Source: Thiomicrorhabdus arctica DSM 13458
GTDB taxonomy: Bacteria; Pseudomonadota; Gammaproteobacteria; Thiomicrospirales; Thiomicrospiraceae
Length of the DNA stretch: 64,000 nt
Direction of reading: 5' to 3'
NCBI RefSeq assembly: GCF_000381085.1
Contig: NZ_KB905899.1
Span: forward strand, 1,302,001 to 1,366,000
Shown: positions 1 to 10,581 of the stretch, piece after piece
Layout: the number at the start of each line of letters is the position of its first letter
Position numbering within the stretch: position 1 is the first letter of the stretch
Program-made: the position numbers and the translations under genes
Notes under the pieces: model-generated
What the model saw: the letters and a program-made list of their open reading frames with translations, nothing else
The model's database searches: none
Told to the model about the DNA's origin: nothing

Positions 1-98
1 TTCATTGTTTTTATCCATGACAGTTAAAGACTTCTTCAGCTGTGATTGTTATAATCGGCGGATTATTATTTAAAATTTACGAGTTGATTACGAACCCT

Positions 99-2867
99 AT
101 GGAAAAGCATTTCGATCCAAATACAATTGAAACAAAATGGTACCAAACTTGGGAGAATAAAGGTTATTTCAAGCCCAAGAATGACGATTCCACCCCCTAT
201 TCAATTATGATTCCGCCTCCAAACGTGACTGGAAGCCTACATATGGGGCACGCTTTCCAAGACACCATTATGGACACTCTCATTCGTTATCACCGAATGA
301 AAGGTGATGATACGCTGTGGCAACCTGGAACCGACCATGCCGGAATTGCGACCCAGATGGTTGTTGAACGTCAGCTTGCCGCTAAAGGCTTGAGCCGTCA
401 TGACCTTGGACGTGAAAAATTCATTGAGAAAATTTGGGAATGGAAAGAAGATTCTGGTGGCACGATAACGCAACAACTACGTCGAATGGGGGCTTCACCA
501 GACTGGACACGTGAGCGCTTTACTATGGATGATGGCCTGTCTGATGCGGTTAAAGAAGTCTTTGTTAGCCTATATGAAGAAGACCTAATCTACCGTGGTA
601 AACGCTTAGTGAACTGGGATCCTGTCCTGCATACGGCGGTTTCTGATTTAGAGGTTATCTCTGAGGAAGAGCAAGGTAATATGTGGCACATGAGTTATCC
701 ATTAACCGATGGCTCTGGTGCATTAGTGGTAGCAACAACACGCCCTGAAACCATGTTAGGAGATCAAGCGGTTGCCGTTCATCCTGATGATGAACGTTAT
801 CAACATTTGATCGGTAAAACCATTACTCTACCTTTAGTCGGTCGTCAAATCCCAATTATTGCAGATGATTACGTTGATCCAGAATTCGGTACTGGTTGTG
901 TCAAAATCACGCCTGCTCATGATTTTAACGATTACGAAATGGGCAAACGTCACGACCTACCGATGCTCAACATTCTCACCCATGATGCCTGCATTAATGA
1001 AGAAGCGCCTGAAAAATACCAAGGTTTAGATCGTTATGAAGCGCGTAAATTAATTGTTGCTGATCTAGAAGCCCTAGGTCTAATGGTCGATATCAAACCC
1101 CATACTTTAATGGTGCCTCGCGGGGATCGCTCTCACGCTGTCATCGAACCGTTTTTAACCGATCAGTGGTATGTTGCTGTTGAAGCCTTAGCGAAACCTG
1201 CCATTGATGCGGTTAAGAATGGCGACATTGAGTTTGTGCCTAAAAACTGGGAAAACACCTATTTTGAGTGGATGAATAATATTCAGGACTGGTGCATTTC
1301 TCGTCAAATATGGTGGGGACACAGAATTCCAGCCTGGTTCGATGATAACGGTAAAGTCTATGTCGGTCGTAATGAACAAGAGGTACGTGAAAAGAATGGA
1401 TTTGCCGCTGACTACAACCTCCGTCAAGATGATGATGTCTTAGATACCTGGTTCAGTTCTGCCCTTTGGACATTCTCAACTTTAGGTTGGCCCGAAAAAA
1501 CACCTGAATTGGCAAAATTTCATCCAACATCTGTATTGGTTACCGGTTTTGATATCATTTTCTTCTGGGTGGCTAGAATGATTATGATGGGGCTTAAATT
1601 CACAGGTGAAGTGCCCTTTAAACAGATTTATGTACATGGATTAGTTCGTGATGGTGAAGGCCAGAAAATGTCTAAATCGAAAGGCAACGTATTAGATCCG
1701 ATTGATCTTATTGACGGTATCGAGCTAGAAGACCTGGTTAAAAAACGTACCTACGGTATGATGCAGCCAGAAAAAGCGGCCAAAATTGAAAAATCAACTC
1801 GTAAACAGTTTGCTGATGGCATCCCTGCTTTCGGAACAGATGCGATTCGTTTTACCTTCGCTTCTTTAGCTTCGACAGGTCGCGACATCCGTTTCGACTT
1901 GCAACGCGCCGAAGGGTATCGTAATTTCTGCAACAAGCTTTGGAATGCAACGCGTTATGTCTTAATGAATACCGAAGGTTTTGACACAGGGGTGGATAAA
2001 AAAGCTGATATCGAGTTTTCACTAGCGGACAAATGGATTGTCTCTCGTTTACAGAATGTTGAAACTGAAGTGGCTAAACAGTTCGATGCGTACCGCTTTG
2101 ATTTAGCCGCAACCGCACTCTATGAATTTATCTGGAACGAGTATTGTGACTGGTATTTAGAGTTGGCTAAACCGATTTTGAATACGGACAGTTCTGATGC
2201 CGCTAAACGCGGGACACGTAAAACATTAGTGAGCGTTTTAGAAACGATTTTAAGAATGCTCCACCCAATTACGCCTTTCATTACCGAAGAAGCATGGCAA
2301 GCCGTTTCACCCCTGGCAGGAAAGCACAATGACACGATTATGCTTGAACCTTATCCTGAGGCAGATGCCTCTAAAATTGATTTGGATGCCGAAGCAGAAT
2401 TGGAATGGGTCAAAAAGTTCGTTATTGGCGTGCGTAAGATTCGTTCAGAGATGGACATTGCACCCAGCAAAGCATTGCCTGTTTTACTGGCTGGCTTAAA
2501 TGATAATGACCAAGCCTGGTTGAAAAACAATGAACTCTACCTTTTATCCCTAGCGAAACTGGCATCAATTGAAGTGCTGTTAGATGAAGTCAATGCGCCT
2601 GAATCTGCCGTTGCACTCGTAGGCGAAATGAAAGTTTTGATCCCCATGGCGGGGTTAATTGATAAAGAGGCTGAAATATCACGTTTAGATAAAGAGATTG
2701 GCAAACTCCAAGGCGAAATAAAACGTTTAGGCGGCAAGTTAAGTAATCAAGGATTTGTTGCAAAAGCACCTGAATCTGTCGTTGCCATTGAACGCGAGAA
2801 ATTAGCCAGTTATGAAACAGCACTTAAAAACCTAGAGGCTCAATATGAAAAAATCCAACAGCTTTAA
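99..2867 (+). CDS. valS: Valyl-tRNA synthetase
   Basis: Class I aminoacyl-tRNA synthetase that charges tRNA-Val in the cytoplasm. The 922-residue product has the HIGH-type motif HMGH at residues 48-51 and the KMSKS loop at 523-527. It also has a long editing (CP1) insertion between them and a C-terminal coiled-coil arm rich in Glu, Lys and Leu. An upstream in-frame extension to position 42 exists, but ATG 99 (MEKHFDPN) matches the usual start of the family. The 3' end overlaps the next gene by 23 bases, so the two are probably cotranscribed. A TATAAT hexamer at 50-55 may be its -10 box, but no good -35 is visible. Confidence 0.97.
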   Translation: MEKHFDPNTIETKWYQTWENKGYFKPKNDDSTPYSIMIPPPNVTGSLHMGHAFQDTIMDTLIRYHRMKGDDTLWQPGTDHAGIATQMVVERQLAAKGLSRHDLGREKFIEKIWEWKEDSGGTITQQLRRMGASPDWTRERFTMDDGLSDAVKEVFVSLYEEDLIYRGKRLVNWDPVLHTAVSDLEVISEEEQGNMWHMSYPLTDGSGALVVATTRPETMLGDQAVAVHPDDERYQHLIGKTITLPLVGRQIPIIADDYVDPEFGTGCVKITPAHDFNDYEMGKRHDLPMLNILTHDACINEEAPEKYQGLDRYEARKLIVADLEALGLMVDIKPHTLMVPRGDRSHAVIEPFLTDQWYVAVEALAKPAIDAVKNGDIEFVPKNWENTYFEWMNNIQDWCISRQIWWGHRIPAWFDDNGKVYVGRNEQEVREKNGFAADYNLRQDDDVLDTWFSSALWTFSTLGWPEKTPELAKFHPTSVLVTGFDIIFFWVARMIMMGLKFTGEVPFKQIYVHGLVRDGEGQKMSKSKGNVLDPIDLIDGIELEDLVKKRTYGMMQPEKAAKIEKSTRKQFADGIPAFGTDAIRFTFASLASTGRDIRFDLQRAEGYRNFCNKLWNATRYVLMNTEGFDTGVDKKADIEFSLADKWIVSRLQNVETEVAKQFDAYRFDLAATALYEFIWNEYCDWYLELAKPILNTDSSDAAKRGTRKTLVSVLETILRMLHPITPFITEEAWQAVSPLAGKHNDTIMLEPYPEADASKIDLDAEAELEWVKKFVIGVRKIRSEMDIAPSKALPVLLAGLNDNDQAWLKNNELYLLSLAKLASIEVLLDEVNAPESAVALVGEMKVLIPMAGLIDKEAEISRLDKEIGKLQGEIKRLGGKLSNQGFVAKAPESVVAIEREKLASYETALKNLEAQYEKIQQL

Positions 2868-3579
2868 TGCAATAATTCCAAACGTATCTAAAGGCATTCT
2901 TGTTGCAAGCATACTGGTATTATCGACCTTCGGCATGCTCTCAGCAAGCAATGCTGTTGCGGCTTCGGGCTATACGCATTATGTCACCGACTCAATTAAA
3001 GTCCCTGTTCGAAGTGGTCCGAGTTATAAGCATAAAATTCATCGTATGTTGGAAACGGGCACACCGGTCAGCATTCTTGAAGTCAATAAAGATGGCTGGT
3101 CTCAAATTCAATATAAAATTGACAATAGTACCTACACAGGATGGATGGCTTCAAGTACCCTACTTAATCAACCCGTTGCCAAGGTTCGCCTTGAACAGCA
3201 AATCGCCAAAACGAGTTCTGTTGAAAAGAAGTTGAATGAATTACAACAGGAGTTGAGTACATTACAAACTCGCTTCACAATCACTGATAGCGCACTCTCA
3301 ACGATCAAACAAGAGAAATTTGAACTGACACAAGCATTAACTCATTTAAAAACCATTTCCAGTAATTCAGTTTTACTTGATAAACAAAACCAGGATATGA
3401 AGCAACGTTTAAGTCAGTTAGAAAGTCAAAATGCCATTATGACAGAGCAAATTGAACAGTCTGGCGACTCACTCAAACGCCAGTGGTTCTTAACGGGTGG
3501 TGGTGTTTTATTACTTGGACTTCTTCTAGGCCGTTTTTTCAGAACGCCTAATAAACGAAAAAAATGGGGTGAAATTTAA
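2845..3579 (+). CDS. SH3-domain membrane-anchored envelope protein (YgiM/TIGR04211 type)
   Basis: Probable periplasm-facing membrane protein of 244 residues. It has an N-terminal signal segment (about 15-40), a bacterial SH3 domain (about 45-110, with the characteristic [11 protein letters not shown] and GWMASS stretches), a predicted coiled coil (about 120-210) and one C-terminal membrane helix followed by a basic tail. This order (signal, SH3, coiled coil, anchor) is that of the YgiM family. SH3 domains of this class are thought to bind cell-wall peptides, but the exact role is unknown. The start codon lies inside the end of valS, implying translational coupling. A hairpin terminator follows. 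Confidence 0.85.
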   Translation: MKKSNSFNAIIPNVSKGILVASILVLSTFGMLSASNAVAASGYTHYVTDSIKVPVRSGPSYKHKIHRMLETGTPVSILEVNKDGWSQIQYKIDNSTYTGWMASSTLLNQPVAKVRLEQQIAKTSSVEKKLNELQQELSTLQTRFTITDSALSTIKQEKFELTQALTHLKTISSNSVLLDKQNQDMKQRLSQLESQNAIMTEQIEQSGDSLKRQWFLTGGGVLLLGLLLGRFFRTPNKRKKWGEI

Positions 3580-3617
3580 AGGTCTACCCTTCAACCGGCG
3601 CACCGTATTAAGATCCA

Positions 3618-3650
3618 CAAAAAAGCCCTCACTTTAGAGGGCTTTTTTTA
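3618..3650 (+). terminator. Intrinsic terminator after the valS operon
   Basis: A GC-rich stem (AAAAGCCCTC paired with GAGGGCTTTT, six-base loop) is followed by a run of T on the plus strand. The A-run on the other side means it may also serve the convergent dsbC gene. Confidence 0.85.
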
Positions 3651-3707
3651 TTGGGCATCAATTAGAGACCATCAATGATTTACATAACACTCTAAAACAG
3701 ACAAGCA

Positions 3708-4424
3708 TCACTCATCAAGGATCTTAATGAGCTCTTTCGCAGGCACATAACCCGGTAGCAACTCGCCACTGTCCAAAATAATATTCGGCGTGCCATTCAC
3801 TTCAAAATATTTTGCTTCCATCATATGGTCTCGCACAGGATTAACGCATACTTTATTCGCAACGGGTTTACCGAGCATCGCATTATCCATCGCTTTAACA
3901 CTGTCTTTGGCACACCAAACAGAGACCGCTTTGTGATATGAAGGAGAACCCATGCCAGAGCGAGGATAACTGAGATAACGAACCGTGATACCTGCTTCAT
4001 TTAAAGCTGGAATTTCTTTGTGCAATTTAGCGCAATATGGGCAATCAATGTCCGAAAAAACGGTTATAAAATGGGTTTGCTTTCCTTTCGCAGGATAGAT
4101 AATCATAGACGATTCGGATATTTTCTGCATAGCACTCTGCCTGGCATGAGACTTCGCTAAGTCCGTTAGATTGTCTCTGGTTTCCAGCGCAATCAAATTG
4201 CCATTGAGTAGATACTTTCCATCAGTAGACATATAAACCACTGTCATACCCACCTGAACTTGATAAAGATCCTTAATGGGTGTCGCTGTAATAATCGCTT
4301 CCGGCGCATTTGGCAGCATTGTCTTTAATTGAGCTTTGATGGCTGCTGTGTCTGCTGTTGCTGTATTTATCACCACCGAGCTGACTAAAGTAACAGAGAG
4401 TAAAAACTTTCTCATGGAAAACAT
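3708..4424 (-). CDS. dsbC: Thiol:disulfide interchange protein DsbC
   Basis: Periplasmic disulfide isomerase, 238 residues. It shows a signal peptide at the N-terminus, an N-terminal dimerisation domain, and a thioredoxin fold with the CPYC active site in the stretch FSDIDCPYCAKLH. The cis-proline loop (GTPNII) lies near the C-terminus, and a second cysteine pair (WCAKD and KVCVNP) matches the structural disulfide of DsbC. Start chosen at ATG 4424 because an AAGG ribosome-binding site lies about ten bases upstream; ATG 4415 is also possible. It is transcribed alone and converges with the valS operon. Confidence 0.92.
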   Translation of the reverse strand: MFSMRKFLLSVTLVSSVVINTATADTAAIKAQLKTMLPNAPEAIITATPIKDLYQVQVGMTVVYMSTDGKYLLNGNLIALETRDNLTDLAKSHARQSAMQKISESSMIIYPAKGKQTHFITVFSDIDCPYCAKLHKEIPALNEAGITVRYLSYPRSGMGSPSYHKAVSVWCAKDSVKAMDNAMLGKPVANKVCVNPVRDHMMEAKYFEVNGTPNIILDSGELLPGYVPAKELIKILDE

Positions 4425-4624
4425 ATTGAAAAGACCTTTTGAATATTCATTGTGAAATAGAGCATGATTAAAAAACATAGTACTTTGTTAAACTGAACCG
4501 ATTATAACCGCTAAACAAATTCAACCTAAAACTTAAAGGCTTGAAATAAACTGTCGGTCAAAATATCTCTTTTCAGTCGTTAATCGCACCTTAGAGACGA
4601 GTCTAAAATGCAGAACAGATCTTT

Positions 4625-5536
4625 TTAGCCACGAGGATGATGTTGTTGATGGAGTTTATGCAAACGTTCTTTGGCAACGTGTGTATAGATCTGTGTCGTG
4701 GATAAATCACTATGGCCTAATAATAATTGTACTGTTCTTAAATCGGCACCATGATTAATTAAATGTGTCGCAAATGCATGCCGTAAGGTATGCGGAGATA
4801 ATTTACTACGAATACCCGCGTCATACGCTAGATTTTTAACGCGATGCCATAGTGTTTGCCGCGTCATAGTTCGTCCAATACGTGAAATAAAGAGACTGGG
4901 AATCCAGCGTTGCTTAACCAAAACTGGACGTGATTCTTTGATATAACGCTCTAGCCATTCAATGGCCACTTCACCAATGGGCACAATACGTTCTTTACTC
5001 CCTTTACCGGTCACCTGTACCAGACCTGCTGATAGGTTTAGTTGCTCAAAAGGCAAATCCACCACTTCAGAAACCCGCAAGCCACTGGCATACATCAGTT
5101 CCAAAATAGCCCTGTCTCGAATCCCTAAGACCGTAGTGGTATCAGGCGCCTCCAGTAAAGACTCCACCTGTTGCTCGGTGATGACCGTTGGAATCGACTG
5201 AGGGACTTTAGGCGACTTTAGCAAAGCCGTAGGGTCGGAAGCAAACAATGAGTTCACTACAGCCCATTGATAGAAGCGTTTTAAGGTTGAAAGGAGACGA
5301 GCATTGCTCTTGGCCATCCGACCGCTCTCTTGTAGATCATACATTAGATTTTCAATATGAGAACGTTCGACCAGATCAAAACGGTGCAATTTATTATCGG
5401 ATAACCAGGTCTGGTAGAGTTGTAAATCGGTTTTATAAGCGGAAATGGTGTTATGACTTAAGCCTTCTGAAACGGACAGAAAGACCAGAAAATCATGAAT
5501 ATGATGAAACGATTGTGAATTATTTGGCATACCCAA
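4625..5536 (-). CDS. xerD: Site-specific tyrosine recombinase XerD
   Basis: Chromosome dimer resolution recombinase acting at dif with XerC. The 303 residues comprise an N-terminal SAM-like core-binding domain (about 10-95) and a catalytic domain with all six conserved residues visible: R154, K178, H249, R252, H275 and the nucleophile Y284. Length and the absence of a phage-type neighbourhood (no attachment repeats or excisionase nearby) support a housekeeping Xer protein over a mobile integrase. XerD rather than XerC is assigned from overall sequence character, so this sub-assignment is less certain. It stands between dsbC and the rplS terminator. Confidence 0.9.
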   Translation of the reverse strand: MGMPNNSQSFHHIHDFLVFLSVSEGLSHNTISAYKTDLQLYQTWLSDNKLHRFDLVERSHIENLMYDLQESGRMAKSNARLLSTLKRFYQWAVVNSLFASDPTALLKSPKVPQSIPTVITEQQVESLLEAPDTTTVLGIRDRAILELMYASGLRVSEVVDLPFEQLNLSAGLVQVTGKGSKERIVPIGEVAIEWLERYIKESRPVLVKQRWIPSLFISRIGRTMTRQTLWHRVKNLAYDAGIRSKLSPHTLRHAFATHLINHGADLRTVQLLLGHSDLSTTQIYTHVAKERLHKLHQQHHPRG

Positions 5537-5662
5537 AGTATAGCAAATAGCATAAGACTGGTGAGACGTGAATCGCTTAGGTGAAATAGAAAAATAACAA
5601 ATTAAGGGAAAAAGTGAATCTGACCATAGAATTTTAGGTATTAAATTTAAGATAACAGAAAT

Positions 5663-5690
5663 AAAAAACGCCCAATTAAGGGCGTTTTTT
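5663..5690 (-). terminator. Terminator of the rpsP-rimM-trmD-rplS operon
   Basis: A perfect inverted repeat (11-base arms AAAAAACGCCC and complement, loop AATTAA) gives a U-run on either strand. It lies 24 bases past the rplS stop codon. Confidence 0.9.
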
Positions 5691-5713
5691 AGAATAAGCT
5701 AATCGTTAGACGA

Positions 5714-6058
5714 TTATACTTTTTCTCTGATACGTGCAGCACGACCAGAAAGCTCACGCAGATAGTAAAGTTTCGCACGACGAATTGCACCACGACGCTT
5801 AACTTCAACACTGTCAACGACAGGACTATAAGTCTGGAAAGTACGCTCAACACCCACACCGTGTGAAATCTTACGCACGATGAAGTTAGAGTTAATGCCA
5901 CGGTTCTTAATCGCAATCACGACGCCTTCAAATGCCTGAAGACGTTCGTTTTTACCTTCTACAACCTTAACCTGTACAACCACTGTATCACCAGGACCAA
6001 ATACTGGTAATACTTTAGTCATCTGTTCTGCTTCAATACGCTTAATGATATCGCTCAT
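5714..6058 (-). CDS. rplS: 50S ribosomal protein L19
   Basis: Large-subunit ribosomal protein located at the interface with the 30S subunit. The 114-residue protein reads [12 protein letters not shown] at the start and contains the family stretch [12 protein letters not shown] and a basic C-terminus. Start chosen at 6058: a GGAG Shine-Dalgarno lies about ten bases upstream, inside a longer in-frame extension (to 6085) that would give an overlong N-terminus. It is the last gene of the classical rpsP-rimM-trmD-rplS operon and is followed by a strong terminator. Confidence 0.97.
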   Translation of the reverse strand: MSDIIKRIEAEQMTKVLPVFGPGDTVVVQVKVVEGKNERLQAFEGVVIAIKNRGINSNFIVRKISHGVGVERTFQTYSPVVDSVEVKRRGAIRRAKLYYLRELSGRAARIREKV

Positions 6059-6185
6059 TTTAAGCTTCTCCATATATCGGTTCAATCAATTCTATTGTGA
6101 ACCAGAAGGGTTATCCCTTCTAAAAGTTTATTCAACATTCGCTAACCAAGTAAACACTTGCTAGCCAGAGGTTAAATCCGAGTTT

Positions 6186-6875
6186 TTAACTGTTTATGTC
6201 AGACAAAATATCTGGACGACGCTGCTGGGTTCGTACTAATTTCTGAGCTTGTCGCCAAGCATCAATTTTGGCATGGTTACCCTCCATCAAAACCGAAGGG
6301 ACACACATACCGTCCACAACCTCAGGTCGGGTGTAGTGCGGACAATCCAACAGACCGTCTGAAAATGAGTCTTGCTCAGCGGATTGACTATGCCCTAATG
6401 CGCCAGGAATTAAACGGATAACCGCATCCATTAACATCATGGCTGGCAGTTCCCCGCCACTGACAACAAAATCACCAATGCTGATCTCTTCATCCACAGA
6501 TGAAGTAATCAAACGCTCATCAACCCCTTCATAGCGGCCACAGAGCAAGGTAATATTGTCGTACTGAGTCAAATCAGCTACTTTCTGCTGAGTGAGAGGC
6601 TGACCTTGCGGTGATAAATACACCACATGCGGTTTTGCCTGTAACTCACCTTCAATCGCAGAAAGCGTCTCTTTTAACGGTTGATACATCATGACCATTC
6701 CTGGCCCGCCCCCGTAAGGACGATCATCAACTGTTTTGTGCTTATCCAAAGTAAACTGGCGTGGATTCCAGGTTTTTAAAGCATAAAGTTCAGATTGAAT
6801 TGCACGCCGACTCACACCTGATTCCGTTAATGCTGCAAACATTTCCGGAAACAAGGTAATGACATCAAATCTCAC
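6186..6875 (-). CDS. trmD: tRNA (guanine-N1)-methyltransferase
   Basis: SPOUT-class methyltransferase that makes m1G37 next to the anticodon and so protects against frameshifting. The 229-residue protein has the N-terminal [12 protein letters not shown] segment, the YGGGPGMVM loop and the trefoil-knot motif [13 protein letters not shown]. The start is most likely GTG 6875, which overlaps the end of rimM by 11 bases and has a GGAAGAAG ribosome-binding site upstream. An alternative TTG at 6905 would add ten residues absent from the family. It lies third in the rpsP operon. Confidence 0.95.
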   Translation of the reverse strand: MRFDVITLFPEMFAALTESGVSRRAIQSELYALKTWNPRQFTLDKHKTVDDRPYGGGPGMVMMYQPLKETLSAIEGELQAKPHVVYLSPQGQPLTQQKVADLTQYDNITLLCGRYEGVDERLITSSVDEEISIGDFVVSGGELPAMMLMDAVIRLIPGALGHSQSAEQDSFSDGLLDCPHYTRPEVVDGMCVPSVLMEGNHAKIDAWRQAQKLVRTQQRRPDILSDINS

Positions 6876-7386
6876 TGTCTTCTTCTTCCAATTCCCAATC
6901 GACAATAATTTGCCGATTGTCTATATCCACTGACTGAATAAAACGATCCATAACAAATGGAATCAAAATTTCTTGATCCCCTTTTATACGCAACACATCG
7001 TGTGCGCCTGTCTGGACAATCTCAGTCACCTCGCCCAATGCAATATTATCTTGCGTTGTGACTTGGCAGCCAATCAAATCAATCCAAAACCAACCATCAT
7101 TTGCTTGCTGCAGTTGAGAACGGTTTATGGCGATTTCGCAACCCATGTATTCACGGGCTACGTCACGATCAGTCACATTTTCGATCAGAGCAACCAGTGT
7201 TTTACCACCTGACTGCACTTTACTGTCAAGTATTTTGACTTGACGCCACTCGTCTTTGCATTTAATCCACCAAGGCGAGTAGTCTAAAATATTTTTTCTA
7301 GGGTCAGTATGGGAGAAAATCTTCACCCAACCACTGACTCCAAAAATACCGTTAATCTGGCCGACGACCAATTTTTCATCAGACAT
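6865..7386 (-). CDS. rimM: 16S rRNA processing protein RimM
   Basis: Ribosome maturation factor for the 30S head domain that binds S19. At 173 residues it has the usual two-domain form: an N-terminal RimM barrel ([21 protein letters not shown]) and a C-terminal PRC-barrel-like domain ([27 protein letters not shown], with the acidic end [12 protein letters not shown]). It lies between rpsP (29 bases upstream) and trmD (11-base overlap), the normal order for gammaproteobacteria. Confidence 0.96.
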   Translation of the reverse strand: MSDEKLVVGQINGIFGVSGWVKIFSHTDPRKNILDYSPWWIKCKDEWRQVKILDSKVQSGGKTLVALIENVTDRDVAREYMGCEIAINRSQLQQANDGWFWIDLIGCQVTTQDNIALGEVTEIVQTGAHDVLRIKGDQEILIPFVMDRFIQSVDIDNRQIIVDWELEEEDSEI

Positions 7387-7415
7387 ATCTAGACCTTTTT
7401 AACGGGAAGAAAGAA

Positions 7416-7661
7416 TTAAGCGACAGCCGCTTGCTTAACAATACTAGCAACACGTGGGCTCATTTGAGCACCTTGACCAATCCAAAACTCTAGACGCGCC
7501 TGATCAAGACGAGTTTTTTCTTCAGCACCCGTTGCTACTGGGTTATAAAATCCAACTTGTTCAATAAAACGACCGGTTGCTTTGTAACGTTGATCTGCAA
7601 CGACCATTTTATAGAAAGGACGCTTTTTAGATCCACCACGTGCTAAACGAATAACTACCAT
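7416..7661 (-). CDS. rpsP: 30S ribosomal protein S16
   Basis: Small-subunit assembly protein, 81 residues beginning [18 protein letters not shown], the diagnostic S16 N-terminus. Start set at ATG 7661, which has an AAGGAAA ribosome-binding site; a longer in-frame extension to 7775 crosses the promoter and has no family similarity. It is the first gene of the rpsP-rimM-trmD-rplS operon, with a good promoter about 90 bases upstream. Confidence 0.97.
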   Translation of the reverse strand: MVVIRLARGGSKKRPFYKMVVADQRYKATGRFIEQVGFYNPVATGAEEKTRLDQARLEFWIGQGAQMSPRVASIVKQAAVA

Positions 7662-7746
7662 AATATATTTCCTTTTAATCAGGCGATGAGAGGTAATCCC
7701 CTCAACTAATTCTTCTGTTTTCACCAACCATTTGGCGAACTGCGGG

Positions 7747-7775
7747 ATTATACAGATATTCAACTTCAACTTCAA
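7747..7775 (-). promoter_or_regulatory. Sigma-70 type promoter of the rpsP operon
   Basis: On the minus strand TTGAAG (7770-7775) is followed by 17 bases and TATAAT (7747-7752). The -35 hexamer belongs to a short tandem run of GTTGAA units, so alternative -35 registers six bases apart exist. The distance to ATG 7661 leaves an untranslated leader of roughly 75 bases. Confidence 0.65.
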
Positions 7776-7904
7776 CGTGTTATCTTAATTATTTGCAACG
7801 GATACCACACACCTCTAAATTCAATAACCTCTTTGTTTTTAAAGACTTTGTGGGTTTTTATGAAAGCTAACTCATTTTATTATTCAAATAACTCATTTTT
7901 GCCG

Positions 7905-7944
7905 ACAAAAAAGCCTTAAGCGATACCCGTTCGCTTAAGGCTTT
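7905..7944 (-). terminator. Terminator downstream of ffh
   Basis: A 14-base-pair stem (7910-7923 with 7931-7944, seven-base loop) contains GCCTTAAGCGA, and a run of U follows on the minus strand. It lies about 115 bases past the ffh stop codon. Confidence 0.85.
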
Positions 7945-8012
7945 GAAATGTAATGAAGATTAAACATCTCCATCAAACTTGTTTCGATTACAGCAACTCC
8001 AATCTCTAAACT

Positions 8013-8034
8013 GTCTGCTCAGGCCTGGGCAGAC
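8013..8034. repeat. Imperfect 22-bp palindrome related to the ACCAGGCCTGGT repeat
   Basis: Arms GTCTGC and GCAGAC flank the core CAGGCCTG; a single symmetrical position breaks the symmetry. It lies between the ffh stop and its terminator, the same type of position as several exact copies of the dispersed palindrome. Confidence 0.6.
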
Positions 8035-8059
8035 TTAAAAAAGGAGTTTAATTGGTTCT

Positions 8060-9445
8060 CTATCTCATTCCAGGAGGCATTCCACCCATACCACCCATTC
8101 CAGGTGGCAACTTACCCGCTAAACCACGCATCATATTTTTCATACCACCCTTTGACACTTTTTTCATCATCTTCTGCATTTGCGTAAATTGTTTTAACAA
8201 ACGGTTCACGTCTGGAACGGTTGTACCTGAACCCATTGCAATACGACGTTTACGAGAGCCTTTAATGACCGCTGGAAAGCGACGCTCTTGACGCGTCATG
8301 GAATGAATCATAGCCTCTAAACGCTTAAATTCTTTCTCTGCCACATCCCCACTGATTTGGTCTTTCATCTGGCTCATTCCAGGCAACTTGCCCATTAAGC
8401 CACCCACGCCACCCATATTTTGAATTTGCTGGAGTTGCTCCAGAAAATCTTCTAAGTCAAAGGCACCTGATTTCTGAATTTTTTGAGCGAATTTTTCAGC
8501 TTTTTTCTGATCAATCTTCGACTCTGCGTCTTCAATTAAACTCAGGACATCTCCCATACCGAGAATACGACCTGCCATACGATCTGGATGGAATGTTTCT
8601 AAAGCATCGACCTTTTCTCCAGAACCAATAAACTTGATTGGCTTACCGGTGATTTCACGGATAGAAAGCGCTGCGCCACCACGCGCATCTCCGTCTGTCT
8701 TGGTTAAGATCACCCCGGTTAACGGCAAGGCATCATTGAAAGCTTTTGCCGTATTTGCAGCATCCTGTCCTGTCATCGAATCAACGACAAATAAGGTTTC
8801 GCAAGGTTTAATACTCTGGTGAAGGTGCTGAATTTCTTCCATCATTTCAGCATCTATGTGTAAGCGACCTGCCGTATCCAAAATCAGGACATCGACAAAT
8901 TGTTTCTTCGCTTCAGCATGGGCATTTTTCGCAATCTGTACCGGATCTTGATCTGCAGACGAGGGAAAGAAGAGAACATCAACCTGTTCCGCTAATGTCT
9001 CCAACTGTTTAATCGCTGCTGGACGATAGACATCCGCTGAGACCAACATGACTTTTTTCTTGTCACGCTCTTTAAGTAACTTGGCCAACTTAGCAACAGA
9101 GGTCGTTTTACCTGCCCCTTGTAAGCCGGCAACCATAATCACCGCAGGCGGTTCAACATTGAAGTTAAGAGGTTCGGCCTCCACCCCCATGACTTCTGCT
9201 AACTGCTCTCGTACAATTTTGATAAAAGCCTGACCCGGGTTCAAACTGGTTGAGACCTCTTGACCAATCGCACGTTGTTGCACCTTCTCAATAAACTGTT
9301 TAACGACGGGTAAGGCCACATCTGCCTCAAGCAGCGCACGACGCACATCTCTCAGTGCGTCTTTCACATTAGCTTCCGTCAGACGACCTTGACCACGAAT
9401 GGATTTAAAGGTTTTCGATAAACGATCTGATAGATTGTCAAACAT
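8060..9445 (-). CDS. ffh: Signal recognition particle protein Ffh
   Basis: GTPase of the signal recognition particle that, with 4.5S RNA and FtsY, targets membrane proteins to the translocon. The 461 residues show the N domain helix bundle, the G domain with P-loop GLQGAGKTT (107-115), DTAGR and TKTDGDARGG motifs, and a C-terminal methionine-rich M domain with GSGTTVPDVNRLL for RNA binding. The end GMGGMGGMPPGMR is the usual low-complexity tail. It is divergent from ypjD, a pairing conserved in enterobacteria. Confidence 0.97.
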   Translation of the reverse strand: MFDNLSDRLSKTFKSIRGQGRLTEANVKDALRDVRRALLEADVALPVVKQFIEKVQQRAIGQEVSTSLNPGQAFIKIVREQLAEVMGVEAEPLNFNVEPPAVIMVAGLQGAGKTTSVAKLAKLLKERDKKKVMLVSADVYRPAAIKQLETLAEQVDVLFFPSSADQDPVQIAKNAHAEAKKQFVDVLILDTAGRLHIDAEMMEEIQHLHQSIKPCETLFVVDSMTGQDAANTAKAFNDALPLTGVILTKTDGDARGGAALSIREITGKPIKFIGSGEKVDALETFHPDRMAGRILGMGDVLSLIEDAESKIDQKKAEKFAQKIQKSGAFDLEDFLEQLQQIQNMGGVGGLMGKLPGMSQMKDQISGDVAEKEFKRLEAMIHSMTRQERRFPAVIKGSRKRRIAMGSGTTVPDVNRLLKQFTQMQKMMKKVSKGGMKNMMRGLAGKLPPGMGGMGGMPPGMR

Positions 9446-9644
9446 ACAAAACTCCTAACAAAACAGTACATTACTTACACATCACAAACATAAGTTTGTG
9501 CTTTTAAACGCGTACGGTCTTCAATTCAAAAAATAATTCCGCTATTATAGCTGAAATATCTCACAGATTGATGTCTTCATAGTGACCCTTGTCCATGAAG
9601 CCACTCTTCTTAGTGAGACTTCTAATCATCAAAGGTTCGGTTTT

Positions 9645-10436
9645 ATGTTAATCAGTGGATTTAGTGCGTTATTTGCCAGTCTCTTATACTTGTATGCAAG
9701 TAGCTTGATTTGGCGCAAGATTCAAAGCCGAGCATCCGTTGATGTACGTATCAAAGTAATTCAACTCGCGGTGGTTGCAACGGTTCTTCATGCCTATGCC
9801 CTTAGCTCAATGTTGTGGGTAGATCACGGCATCAATCTTAATATTGGTATTGTGCTCTCACTCATTGCCGTACTTGGCAGTGCTATTTTGCTGATTACCA
9901 ATATCAATAAAAGCACCGAAACGCTCGGAATCTTTATTTATCCGCTTGCCGCATTGACCACATTGATCCCTTTAACCATTCACGGCGAAACCCCACTGTC
10001 TTTTGAATTGGGTAGCCATGTTCTCATCTCAATTTCTGCCTACAGCATTATGGGGCTTGCGACAGCACAAGCCATTTTGTATGCGATACAAGAACGGCGC
10101 TTTCGTACCAAACAGCTCTCACGATTGATGCAAGCTTTACCACCGTTGCAAGTGATGGAAAACACCCTCATTCAGTTGGTTTTGATTGGTTTTGTTTTCT
10201 TGAGTTTTGCTTTGTTGAGTGGATTCTTCTTTATTGAAGATATTTTTGCACAACACCTCATTCACAAAACGTTCTTCTCAATTTTATCTTGGCTTGTCTA
10301 TGCCACTTTTCTATTTGGCCATTTTAAATATGGCTGGCGAGGTCAAAAAGCCGCACGATATACTATTTGGGCTTATTTTCTATTGATTCTAAGTTATGTC
10401 GGAACCAAAATTGTATTGCGATTTCTAGGATTCTAA
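9645..10436 (+). CDS. ypjD: Inner membrane protein, cytochrome c assembly (CcsA/YpjD) family
   Basis: Multi-pass integral membrane protein of 263 residues with about eight hydrophobic helices. It belongs to the CcsA/CcmC-like superfamily, whose characterised members handle haem; the YpjD branch is small and its role has been linked to CorB-type transport in enterobacteria by neighbourhood. Start set at ATG 9645, which has an AAAGG site ten bases upstream; a GTG at 9582 would add a non-hydrophobic tail. Its neighbours, ffh upstream and a CorB-type gene downstream, match the E. coli ffh-ypjD-yfjD order. Confidence 0.85.
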   Translation: MLISGFSALFASLLYLYASSLIWRKIQSRASVDVRIKVIQLAVVATVLHAYALSSMLWVDHGINLNIGIVLSLIAVLGSAILLITNINKSTETLGIFIYPLAALTTLIPLTIHGETPLSFELGSHVLISISAYSIMGLATAQAILYAIQERRFRTKQLSRLMQALPPLQVMENTLIQLVLIGFVFLSFALLSGFFFIEDIFAQHLIHKTFFSILSWLVYATFLFGHFKYGWRGQKAARYTIWAYFLLILSYVGTKIVLRFLGF

Positions 10437-10460
10437 AGGTCATTCATAAGAAGGTTGTTT

Positions 10461-10514
10461 ATGAAAACAGCACACGAATTATTCGCCGTAACAGAGGTCA
10501 CGTTAACTTGTTGA
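10461..10514 (+). CDS. Possible 17-residue small ORF between ypjD and corB
   Basis: ATG 10461 opens a 17-codon frame (MKTAHELFAVTEVTLTC) that ends in TGA. An AAGAAGG ribosome-binding site lies at good spacing. It is too short for recognition and could be a chance ORF, a leader peptide or the remains of a longer gene. The ribosome-binding site is its only support. Confidence 0.25.
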   Translation: MKTAHELFAVTEVTLTC

Positions 10515-10545
10515 GTCAGGGCTTTTTTCGGTACCGATAAAACGG

Positions 10546-10551
10546 TATAAT
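10546..10551 (+). promoter_or_regulatory. Possible -10 box for the corB-like gene
   Basis: TATAAT lies 31 bases before the TTG start codon. The matching -35 position holds only a T-run, so the promoter is weakly supported. If used, the untranslated leader would be only about 25 bases. Confidence 0.4.
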
Positions 10552-10581
10552 TCGCATTCATTCACAACCGATTACACCACA

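Larger units (their letters stand above)
7662..8059. other. Intergenic region between ffh and rpsP
   Basis: No gene is visible. It holds the rpsP promoter, the ffh terminator (7905-7944) and an imperfect palindrome centred on AGGCCT (8013-8034). The remainder is AT-rich leader sequence in which I see nothing. Confidence 0.7.
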